Assembly (NCBI RefSeq): GCF_039555335.1
Contig: NC_092647.1
Location: forward strand, 14,556,094-14,620,093
From: Amphiura filiformis
Taxonomy: Eukaryota; Echinodermata; Ophiuroidea; Amphilepidida; Amphiuridae
Direction: 5' to 3'
Length of the DNA: 64,000 nt
Shown: one piece after another, positions 13,489 to 24,200 of the stretch
Numbering within the stretch: position 1 is the first letter of the stretch
How the letters are laid out: each line of letters starts with the position of its first letter
Position numbers and translations under genes: made by a program
The notes under the pieces: model-generated
Seen by the model: the letters and a program-made list of their open reading frames with translations, nothing else
Databases searched by the model: none
What the model was told of the DNA's origin: nothing

Positions 13489-13904
13489 TTTCTGCTATTC
13501 CTTGTCTCTGATCGGCACCAGATATATCTGCCTTCCTTTAACGCGCTATAAACCAATCAAGGATCATTGATACTGCTGTTTACTTTGTAGGGTAGAACAT
13601 CTTTTGTCAATTTGCCTTCTAAATCATACTGCCATAGTTTGGTTATATATTTTATTTATTTTATATATTAATTTATTTATTCAGAATATTACTCCAGGGT
13701 TACCTGTACAGAAGAACTTGATTTTCAGCAGGATCATATATAATAATATAAATAGTTGAGTCAGAGAATGTCAGTTGATCATGCTGCATGGTATAACATT
13801 ATTATTATTTTGTTGTTATAATATAATGATAATATAGTATTTGATTTAGAAATATGTTGCACTGGTTTGTTTCAAACCTGGCTCATTTATTTAAGGTTTG
13901 TTAA

Positions 13905-14570
13905 GGGATCTGGAATGAGCGTTTATGGCATTTCGACAGTATTTTTTGTGGGACATGAGAGCACATCAGACATATCTAATTGCATTCTGAATACGAAGAA
14001 TGTCTTTCTGATATCAAATAATTTTCATTTTTTGAAATTCACGATATAATATTAATTTTCATGACAAATTATAAAAATTTGATATTTTTCAAATTTTTTA
14101 TATATAACAGTCCGTGAAGTAAATTTTATAAATCTAATGATATATTCTCAAAGTGTATGTAGCTGAGAGGAAAAGCCGATGATCAATAGAAAATTTTGAC
14201 CTTTTGTATCGAAGATATGGATTTTTTTCCCAAAAAGACCTAATTTTTTTTTGTGTTTTGGGAAAAATCTATATCTTCAATACAAAAGGTCAAAATTTTC
14301 AATTGATCGTCGGCTTTTCATCCCACCTACATACACGTTAAGTATAAATCATCAGATTTATAAAGTTTACTTTGAGTACTCTTAAATATCAAAAATATCA
14401 ATTTTTAATAATTTGCCATAAAATGTGCATTACATTGCGAATTTCAAAAAATCAAAATTATTTGATATCAGAATGACATTCTTCGTATTCAGAATGCAAT
14501 TCAATATGTTTGATGTGCTCTAATGTCCCACAATAAATACTGTCCAAACGTTCATGGCTCGGTCACCCAC
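13905..14570. mobile_element. TTAA-flanked fold-back element, family D, complete copy
   Basis: Length 666 bp, with TTAA at 13901-13904 and 14571-14574. The arms are very long: tgtgggacatgagagcacatc and gaatacgaagaatgtc on the left recur inverted on the right to nearly 300 bp per arm, leaving little loop. No coding capacity is seen. Related copies are at 19198-19743 and, as fragments, 14580-14760 and 17042-17180. Confidence 0.8.
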
Positions 14571-14574
14571 TTAA

Positions 14575-14760
14575 TATTTTTGTGGGACCTGAGAGCATAC
14601 CAGAAACACCAAATTTGATTTTGAATACGAGGAATATCCATCTGATATCAAATAATTTGGATTTTTTTAAATTTGCCATATAATACAAATTTTATGGCAA
14701 ATTATTAAAAATGTACATATTTGATATTTACCAGTCCTCTAAGGTAACTTATTGACTTTT
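14575..14760. repeat. Diverged arm of family D
   Basis: It repeats the order tgtgggacctgagagcat, gaatacgaggaatatc, gatatcaaataattt of the neighbouring element, at lower identity, and then stops. This is an older truncated copy. Confidence 0.6.
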
Positions 14761-15073
14761 CTTGAAAAAAGAATTCTGCACCCGGTATCCACACGGAAAA
14801 AAAATCCTGGCTATGGGCCTGATAAAGAGTAACTGTCTCTCCATTTGTTGCCAATGGTGCTAACAATGGATATTTTATTAGTCAGCATTAAACAGGTCAA
14901 CATACCCACTACCTGCTATCCCCCTACTAATCTACACACCTGAATGTAAAATGAAATAAAATAGAATAGAACATAATAAAAAATAGTAAACATGCATTGA
15001 TGAACTACTTATTATCAGCAGTAGATAGTGCATTGATGAACCACTTGCTATCAGCAGTAGATGGCACATTGAT

Positions 15074-15558
15074 CAGTCCTGTACAATGATTTTATAAAGT
15101 CGATAATATCTTATCGACTTACATCACATGGGTGCAGCCATTTGCAGTTGGCGCCAGGATGTCTGGCATGTGGCTTGAAGCTCTGTGGGTGGTCTTCCTA
15201 GTTTTCAATGGCAAGATAAGAACTGTGGCCATTTTTCTGCTTAGAAAGTTGTATTTTGTGCTAACTTAAAACAATATTACAGAAAATTCTCTCGATAACT
15301 TTGTAAATCTCTCGACAAAATTTTACAAATATTGTTTTGTGCATTGTATGTGAAATTTAGAATCGCCCAATCGCCCATTTTTGCCGTTACAAGTGGTTTA
15401 TCAAAAAGTCATGATTCATTTTCAAAATTCTCATATTCATTTGTGTGTGCAGCTGAAAATCATCCAGCCATCTGACAATGGGTGGTCTGCCAATGGCTGC
15501 CTCCATGAGCTCTACTCGATAATACATGACGACTATATAAAATCATTGTACAGGACTG
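15074..15558. mobile_element. Fold-back element inserted in minisatellite array 1
   Basis: The left end cagtcctgtacaatgatttt is matched inverted by aaaatcattgtacaggactg at the right. The minisatellite sequence ttgat is present on both sides (15069-15073 and 15559-15563), a likely 5-bp target duplication. The right end and adjoining array unit are tandemly repeated once more (to about 15620). Confidence 0.75.
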
Positions 15559-15802
15559 TTGATGAACTACTTGCTACCAGCATCGACTATATAAAATCAT
15601 TGTACAGGACTGTTGATGAACTACTTGCTACCAGCAGTAGATAAGGCATTGATGAACTGCTTGCCATCAGCAATAGATAGGGTACTGGTTAACTACTTGC
15701 TATCTATCAGCAGTAGATAGGCATTGATGAACTTCTTGTTATCTGCAGTAGATAGGGTATTAATGAACTATTTGGGGTATTTGATAGGGTATTAATGAAC
15801 TA

Positions 15803-16127
15803 TAGGGCACGGTGGCTCGGTGGCTCAGTGGATACGGCCTTGGACTCATAATCTGAGAGCTTGCTCGATGTGCGTGGGTTCGAGTCCCCGTCCCGCCACC
15901 GTGTTGTGTCCTTGGGCAAGGCACTTTGCCTCGCTTGCCTCACCACACCCAGGTGCAATGGGAAGCTGTTAGGGATAGTCACAGTCGTTGTACTGATGGA
16001 CCCTGCGCCATGTGTAGGCTGCAAACGTGGTTCGGATTATTCTAATGACGGCGGAATAAGTGTAAAAGCTCTTTGAGGCTGTTTACGGCATAAAGCGCTA
16101 TATAAATATCTACATTTTATTTTTTTA
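15803..16127 (+). mobile_element. tRNA-Met-derived SINE
   Basis: The head has an A-box-like ggtggctcagtgg and a B-box ggttcgagtcc. Between them ctcataatctgag resembles the anticodon arm of elongator tRNA-Met (CAT anticodon). The spacing is too long for a working tRNA. The body contains tccttgggcaaggcacttt and ends gcgctatataaatatc, a tail layout common in marine-animal SINEs. It sits within the minisatellite. Confidence 0.8.
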
Positions 16128-16974
16128 ACATTTTATTTGCTATCAGCAGTAGATAGAGTGTTGACGAACTACTTACTCTTAGCAGTAGAGAGGGCATTGA
16201 TGAAATAATTGCTATCAACAGTAGATAGGCATTGATGAACTACTTGATATCAGCAGTAGATAGGGCATTTATGAATTACTTGCTATCAGCAGTAGATAGC
16301 GCAAAGATGAACTACTTGCTACTAGCAGTAGATAGTGCATTGATGAACTACATGGTATCAGCAGTAGAAAGGGCATTGTTAAACCACTTGCTATCAGCAG
16401 TAGATAGCTTATTGATGAACTACTTGCTATCAGCAGTAGATAGCGTATTAATAAACCACTTGCTATCAGCAGTAGTTAGGTCATTGATGAACTACTTGTA
16501 ATCAGTAGTAGATAGGGCATCGATGAACTACTTGCTATCAGCAGTAGATAGCATATTGATGAACTACTAGCTATCAGCAGTAGATAGTTCATTAATGAAC
16601 TATTTGCTATCAGCAGTAGATAGCATATTGATGAATCATTTGCTATCAGCAGTAGATAGCACATTGATGAACCACTTGCTATTAGCAGTAGAAAGGCATT
16701 GATGAACTACTTGGTATCAGTAATAGATAGGGCATTGATGAGCTAGTTGCTATCAGCAGTAGATAGTGTTTTAATGAACTACTTGCTATCAAGTAATTAA
16801 TTAGTAAAGGAGCATACTGTACATGACAGAAAATAATCATTAAGACGATGATTAAAGTTTAAACCATCTGTGATTAAATTATCTGATCAAACAGCCGTGT
16901 CCATAGCTTCACCAGACAAATGCATGCACAACATAAAATATTTCATGCCCATTACAGATAGCTATATAGTCCTA

Positions 16975-17041
16975 ATGGAAATAATGGAGAAATGTGCGTT
17001 TGTTGTGAGGGCATTCATGATTTTTGACGTTCTTATACCAG
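16975..17041 (+). CDS. Candidate signal-peptide exon of the fibrinogen-related gene
   Basis: An ATG opens MEIMEKCAFVVRAFMIFDVL, then I-P, and ends at a full-consensus donor (CCAG|GTAAGT). It ends in phase 1, matching the phase-1 acceptor at 18085, so the join would continue A-L-G-Y-R-C-F. The hydrophobic run could be a weak signal peptide. The intron starts directly in a fragment of family D. The order and phase fit, but nothing else proves use of this exon. Confidence 0.3.
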
Positions 17042-18084
17042 GTAAGTTTCCTTGAAGTAAACTTAATTAATCTAATGATATGTACTTAAAGTGTATGTAG
17101 CTGGGAGGAAAATCCGCGACGATCATTTAAGAATTGCGACCTTTCGTATTGAAGGTAAACCTCCACATTTTCCCCCCAAAAGACCTAAAAATCTTACTCA
17201 ACACAGCTGCATACATGCAGTGGCGCGTAGATTTTTTGGGTGAGGTGATGGGGTTGGAAAAAATTTCTTGAAGTTTAGTGAATCCATCACCTTTTGACGA
17301 CAGACTAGTTTATGGTACAAATGAGTGCGTAACGTGCAAAAAATTTTGCTATATTGAAGCTAAAATGGTGAAATATGAGTGGTGCAAAACTGGAATAAAT
17401 TCGCGTTAAGAGCGCAAAAATTGGCACTTTTTAGGCTTAAATGGCCAAATATGGGGTTAATTTGGAAATCAACATACTTGCATTCACATTACTTGGGGGA
17501 TGATTGTATGGACCATCCTCACTTATCAAATATGGGGAGGGGGGTCTACGCCTATGCATACAGGCATGACAGGAAGGATATTGAAACTGCAATCCGTCCA
17601 CAATATTTGGATTCTACAGTGGCGAATCTATGGCAGTCAAAGGGGGAGTGGCAATTTGAGAAAAAAGGATAATTAAAAAAATGGGGGAGGGGTGTCTGAG
17701 GGGTGTGGGAAACGTTTGCAAAATGAAGACCTAATTGAAGCCATTTGGTGGACCATTTTGGCACTATTATTGTGAAAATTTTAGTTTGTGGACAAGTTTT
17801 CACTCACTATAAATTATTGCTTTAAATATAAAGTACCTTGTGTCCAAAGCAGAAGCGAAAAAGGCAATTCCTTTATGCATACGTGGGGGGGTGGTGTCTG
17901 ATGGGGATGTTCGAGAAGTTTTTGCAGAATATCAATGTTAAACATCTTATTTTCTCAAAAAAGGAGTAATTTTCATTGTCCTCATAATATTAGCTTGCCA
18001 ATGATATGATGTTGTTTTTGCAATAGACTTGCCCTTTAAAATGCGTAGTTGTTTTTGTTCTGATACTATTACTTAATTTTGTAG
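17042..18084 (+). other. Repeat-filled interval (intron if the exon at 16975 is real)
   Basis: Positions 17042-17180 match an arm of family D. From 17218 on there are fragments of the dispersed cagtggcg...gggggg class, one starting again at 17616. No separate gene is recognised. Confidence 0.55.
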
Positions 18085-18279
18085 CTCTTGGTTATAGATG
18101 CTTCATTGGCAAGACACAATTATCTACATTAGGGCAGAATAACGGTGTGCACTGGACATTAACTCCTGCACACAAACATACCTGGTGTCCATGTACAACT
18201 GTTGAATTGCAGAATGGGACACAATCCATCTACAGCAGTGATATGCTGACTAAGCTAAAGGAACGTTGTGAATATGAAG
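18085..18279 (+). CDS. Exon: Cys-containing module of unknown family
   Basis: Acceptor TTTTGTAG and donor GAAG|GTAGGA bound a 195-base, symmetric phase 1-1 exon, the form favoured in exon shuffling of extracellular modules. It encodes 64 full codons without a stop, including YRCFIGKTQL, VHWTLTPAHKHTWCPCTT and LKERCEYE, so it has four cysteines. I do not recognise the fold. Its link to the downstream exons rests on phase and order. Confidence 0.65.
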
Positions 18280-21200
18280 GTAGGAAACGAAAAAGCATTA
18301 CGTTAGTCTGAGGTTGGTCAGACTAAAATTCTCATAATCATGATAATTGGGACATCGATATATCAGTACGGAGTGGAGAAGGCTATAGGAACTCATTTAA
18401 TTAATAATATTCAGTATCAATTTGATAATCAGGAATATGATTAAACTTTAAGATATCACATGCGACATAATTCTGATATATCTGGTAGAATAACCACATC
18501 GTTTCCTATTTGTTACGGCTCATTTGTTTTCCAATTTGCCAAGTATTATGAGAGCGTCAAAGAAACAAGGTCTTTTTAAGTCAGAGAATGCATGCAGGGG
18601 CGTAACCAGACCTGACCTTCCGGAGGGGGGGGCAAGATTGAAAAATTTCCCAATTTCTGATCAAAAGTTGTAGCATAGCGAGCGGCTTGCCCTTGAAGCG
18701 TTAAACGAGCAGGGTCAGGGGCAAAGCCCGGCCCCGAAGTCAAGGCGGAGCCCCTGAAACTCCTGGTTTTGGCATATTAGAAGCTAAAAATCAGTGTTTC
18801 AGAGTACAAATTTCACAATGAAAGTAGTATAGATCTTCTTCCCTCTTTCTTTCCCATTTCTCTTCCCCCTTCCCTTTTCTCTTCTCCCTTCCCTTTTTTC
18901 TTCCCTTTTTCTTTTCTTCTTTCTTCTTCCCTCTTTTTTCTCTTCTTTCCCCTTTCTCTTCCCTCTTTTTCTCTTTTTTTCTTCTTCTCCCCTTTTCCCC
19001 CTTCCCCCTTTTTAGCTCTTCTTCCCATTTTTTTTTGTGGCCGGAGGGCAGCTTGCCCCAGCCCCCCACTGGTTCGCCACTGAATGCATGATCTTAAATT
19101 TCATGATTGCAATCTCTCATGAATTTTGCAATGATAAAATATCAGGTTTAAAAAATAAAAAAAAAAGATATTTTTGAATAGTTACACAATTAATTAAGGG
19201 AAGAACGTTTGGACAGTATTTATTGTGGGACATTAGAGCACATCAGACATATCGGATTGCATTCTGAATACGAAGAATGTCCTGATATCAAATAATTTTT
19301 GATTTTTTGAAATTCGCAATGTAATACACATTTTATGGCAAATCATTAAAAATTGAGTTTTTTTTCATATTTAACAGTACTTACTTGAAGTAAACTTTAT
19401 AAATCTGATGATTTATGCTTAAAGTGTATGTAGGTGGGATGAAATGCCGACGATCAATTGAAAATTTTGACCTTTCGTATTGAAGATATGGATTTTTTCC
19501 CCCAAAACACACAAAAAAATAGGTCTTTTGGGAAAAAAATCCATATCTTCAATATAAAAGGTCAAAATTTTCAATTGATCATCGGCTTTTCCTCCAGCTA
19601 CATACACTTTAAAATATATCATTAGATTTATAAAATTATTTCTAGGACTGTTATATATCAAAAATTTGAAAAATATCAAATTTTAATCATTTGTGATAAA
19701 ATTTGTATTGTATCTTTAATTTCAAAAAATGAAAATTATTATTATTTTTTTTTTTTGAAGTTTTTTATTCCCTGTTCTTGGAACTGGTGGAGGGAAAAAA
19801 CATACAAAATGGGCCACCAGTTCCCAACGATCATGAATTAAATCATAATATTTAGCCTTTAGTTGGGTCCCCGCCACTGTCCCTGGTACACCGACGAACT
19901 TCGATTGGCAAAGCAGAAGAAGCGTCAGGCGGAAAGAAAGTACACCAAATCCAAACTTGAAATAGACAAGCAGATTTATGCCGATCATAGCAAAAGCTAC
20001 AAGACTATGCTTGAGGCGGCAAAGCGTGACCATCACCGATCCAAGATAGAGGATTGTGACAGCAAGGAATTGTTCGCGTTGTTGACAAGTTATGTAATCC
20101 GCTGCGAACTAGCCCTTCCGATCACAATTCTGAAGATGAACTTGCAGAGAAATTTGCTACATACTTGATGAAAAAATCCAGAAGATCCGCAATGACTTGG
20201 ACTCCGCTGATCAACCCAAGAAATCATCTGCAACTGGAGGCTCCTGTGTTAGCTCATTTGAAACTTTTCGTGAACTCTCAAGTGATGACATCCACAAGAT
20301 CATTATGGATTCTCCCACGAAAAGCTGTCCGCTTGATCCTATCCCAACTGATTGGATAGTCGAACTCAAACAGTTGTCATTGGTGATTCTGAATCGCGTC
20401 CTCGAAATCTTGTGTACGGTGTGCCTCAGGGTTCGGTTGCAGGAGCTCCACTTTTCACATTCTATAGTGCCCCACTCAGCGACATCATAAAGAGCCACAA
20501 CATCAGCCATATCATATGCGCGGATGACACCCAGGTTTACCTTCTTTTCCATCCAGATGACAAAGACTCCGCCATTCGCCAAGTTGAACAGTGCGTGAAA
20601 GACATAAAAGCCTGGGCTGTCACTAACAAGTTGCAATTTAATGACTCTAAGACTGAGGTACTGCACCTAACATCGCGCTTTAAGGGCACCAGTAACATCG
20701 ATCCAGTAATTATCGGCGATTCCGTTGTTACCCGTGTTATGGCTACGCAACCTTGGAGTAGTGTTACGAGCGAACATATCACGATGGAATCTCATATTTC
20801 CAATATTCTTCGTGCAGGATGGGCATGCATCTATAAACTGGGCAAGATCAGGACGTTTTTGGACCGCTCATCTACGGAAAGGCTAGTGCATGCATACGTA
20901 ACATCTCGTATTGACTCATGCAACAGCTTACTTGCTGGACTACCCACGAAACAATTGCATCGCCTTCAAAGACTCAGAATACAGCTGCCAGACTTGTTTG
21001 GCGTGCTAAGCGGTGCCAGCACATCACCCCTGTTCTTCTTAAACTACACTGGCTGCCAGTTTGTAAACGTGTTCAGTACAAGGTCTTACTTCTGACTTTT
21101 AAGTGTCTCCACGATCTTGCCCCATCATACTTGAAGGAACTGATCAATCGGTGCGAGCCCAGCGCGTGCTCTTCGCTCAGCATCTCAAAACCTTCTGAAG

Positions 21201-24200
21201 CAACCATCTCGAATGCGCGGACTCTCACTTATGGCACAAGAGCTTTTTGCAGCGTCGCTCCTGCATTGTGGAATGAGCTTCCTCACGAGTATCAGGCATC
21301 AGAATACCATTGGACAATTTAAATCTGTTCTAAAAACATATCTGTTTGAGCAATATTTTATGTAATTGTTTCTTGCTCTGCATGAAGATCGCGTGTTATG
21401 CAGTTTTTGGATTGTGTCTCAATTGTTTCTGTTCAAGTTATCAGTATTGCTTTGTTTGTATTATGCTTCTGTTCCCTTGTTCATGGTGTCTGCTCCTTGC
21501 CATTGGTTTGTTGTCCCTTGTTTCTACTCAGAAACAAGGAACAACAAACTTGTCATGAGCACCGTCTTGAGAGGACCAGTTAAGGTTTAGTGCATTGTAT
21601 TTGATTAATGTTTTTACGTTTTGCTTTTTTCTGATGCATGCATCACCCACTGGTCTTTGTTTTTTGCTTTCGTCCCGGATGGGTTTTTGCATGGGTCAGG
21701 AAAACGTGAGCGTTTCCATATAATTTTTCTCCAGTAGTGTATTTTAATTGTTATTACAATAAGATATATGCTTGCCTTATATGTATGTTTTTGAATGCAA
21801 ATGTATAGTTTTTTAGAAAATTTTTATGGTATAACTTTTTAAGCAATGTTCTGATGTTTTTACTGCCTTGGTTATGTGTAGCATGTTGTACGATTTTATC
21901 TATTGTAGTTATTACTTTTGTATTATATTGTTATAGAATTTATTTGTAATTTGAATTTTGCTGCTGTTTTAAAAACCTCTGTTTTTATAGCGCCTAGAGG
22001 CCGCTTTTGCATGCATTAGTGCGCTTTCAATAAATGTCTTTTATTATTATTATTATTATTACAATGCATCCAAAATGTGTAATGATTCGGCCTTGGCGGA
22101 AATTTTAAACTGCATTCCATCACCCGTTTTACACCTTCCACGAAAACACAGGTAGACAAAAGAATGTTTACAACACAATACAGTTCCAACAGTTGTGCAA
22201 ATAAAAGCCGCCTTACACCTAGAGAAGGTAGAGGAGGGTTAATAGAATAATACAATAGAGATAATTCCGCAGGTAATCCCGTCGCATCTATTCATAGATG
22301 TACAAAATTAATGGATGAACAAAAGGACTATGTATGCATAGATGCGACAGGATTACCTCTATTGTATATATTATTCTATTAACCCTCCTCGTCTTTGCAT
22401 CTTCTCCAGGTGTTAGGTGGCTTTTATTTGCACAATCGGGCGCTCAAAACCCCAGGTTGGTGGTAGCGGGAAACCAAAGATGGCCGACCAAATCCTGACC
22501 ATGACTTGGCTCGTTGGATTCGTCTATAGTCGTTGAAATTTGCCAAGTGACATTAAATTTAGGCCGTCGATCAGTCTATTCGGATCGAGCATGGGCACTA
22601 AATTCGAGTAACCCGGGGCTTCAAAGTCAACGTATAGGACATCATGTGACGTCATTCGCACACTGCATCCACAGGCTATCCACATCCAGATATTTACTAA
22701 ACGTCGTTATTATAATACATTTTGTACACTGCAAAAACGCGGGTGTAAAAAGTAACACCGGTTGCAATCTATAGAGGACCGCACCCAGGGGTGTTCTTTT
22801 TTACACTCTTGGTGTCATTTTTGACAGGAGATATAACAATAACACCAAAAGTATTAAAAAGAACACTCCCTGGTGCGGTCCTTTTTACTTATAACACCTG
22901 AGTTTTTGCAGTACTCTTTATCTGTCTTTCATCTATTTGCTACTAAAGTGAAAACTACAACGACGACAGAACCTAGACCTACATCGTCAAAAATGTCTAA
23001 GCTAAGTACAACTACGGTGATGGACACAACTACACCCGATGCTTCTACAGTTCTTATTACACCATTACCAACTGTTGACCATTTTCTGCCTCCTTCTGGC
23101 GATTGTCCCACATTACAAGGTAGGCAGTGGTGACGCTAAAAATTGTGATGCTAAAATATGCCATTATAATAGTCTGCCATCGGTGTTTTCCCATTGGGGA
23201 AGACACAGCAGCAAAATTCAGTTCCGCGGTTGCTAATTTTTGTCCGTCTCCTGCGTAAAAAAGGCGCCTTCTGCGTAAAAAAACAAGAAATATTGAAACT
23301 AATCATTTTATTGACAAGAGCAGTTATTGCACCGCAAACTGGTGGGCCGAGCTAATTAAGTAGCTCCAAGTGCACGCTTCACTTGCAGTAATAGGCCTTC
23401 TAGACCCCTGGTTTTCATTTAATTGTATTCTTTTTTAAATTATTAATTTAAGATTGAACTAATTAGTGTTACGCGTCCCAATGGCCCACTTCTCAATACA
23501 AAGCACTACATGTACTAGAAGGAATTATCTTCCCCCATATACGTGTCACTTAAATCTTTTGCCATGGGAGGGGGTAGCTGGTAGTAATAAAAAGTTAGTA
23601 GACCCCAGGTGGTTTTTTTTTAAATTGTATTTCTTACTTTTTTCTCCTTCATTTGACACCACTTGGAGAGTCACCTTCGTGGCATTTCAAGATATGCCCA
23701 TTTAAGACCAAAAGGTTACTCAGTACTGAATAGTAAGTAAGTTAGTAAACAAGTAACATACACTTCTATAGGGTGTGTAGGCGGCCCTCCAAATATGACA
23801 AGTGAAAATGACCGAAGTACGCTGCGGAGAACCGGAGATTGCTGCAGAGAAAATCACTAGGGAGAACTGAAAACAATGCGTCACAACGAAACAACGGTCA
23901 GACGATGACCTTTAGCGATAATTTCAGCTCAACAGGAATAGGCAACTTTACTTTAGGCCAAGACAAACAGAAATATGAGTGAAGTCCTTGTTCTTTTTTT
24001 TTCAGCCCATCAAAGTTTTGCCAGTTGTCGAGCAGCATATGAGTCAGGTTACAACACAACAGATGGGGTCTTCGTGTTATCGTTAAGTACTGGCCTCATT
24101 CGTGCTAACTGTGACATGAAAAACGGGGGCTGGATGGTAGGTATAACTCATAAAACCAGGAACATGGCCCAATTTGGACCCCAAAAGAATTTTTAACAAA

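Larger units (their letters stand above)
15001..16795 (+). repeat. 36-bp minisatellite, array 1, interrupted
   Basis: The unit is about 36 bp with core aactacttgctatcagcag, seen at 15001-15070, 15559-15800 and 16128-16795. Because 36 is a multiple of three, open frames run through it with a 12-residue period (M-N-Y-L-L-S-A-V-D-S-A-L and variants); these are by-products of the repeat. A 485-bp element and a SINE interrupt it. A second array with the same core lies at 50.2-53.5 kb. Confidence 0.9.

Noticed and set aside
15803-15897. Possible tRNA-Met gene
   Set aside because: A and B boxes and a CAT anticodon-like arm are present, but the spacing is too long, the acceptor stem does not close and a SINE body follows.
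16232-16501. Leu/Ser/Ala repeat protein with 12-residue period (also 53146-53556)
   Set aside because: It is a translation of the 36-bp minisatellite; the opposite strand is open too, as expected for a repeat whose unit is a multiple of three.
18791-19069. Lys/Glu-rich protein on the minus strand
   Set aside because: Artefact of the polypyrimidine tract inside a hAT-type element.
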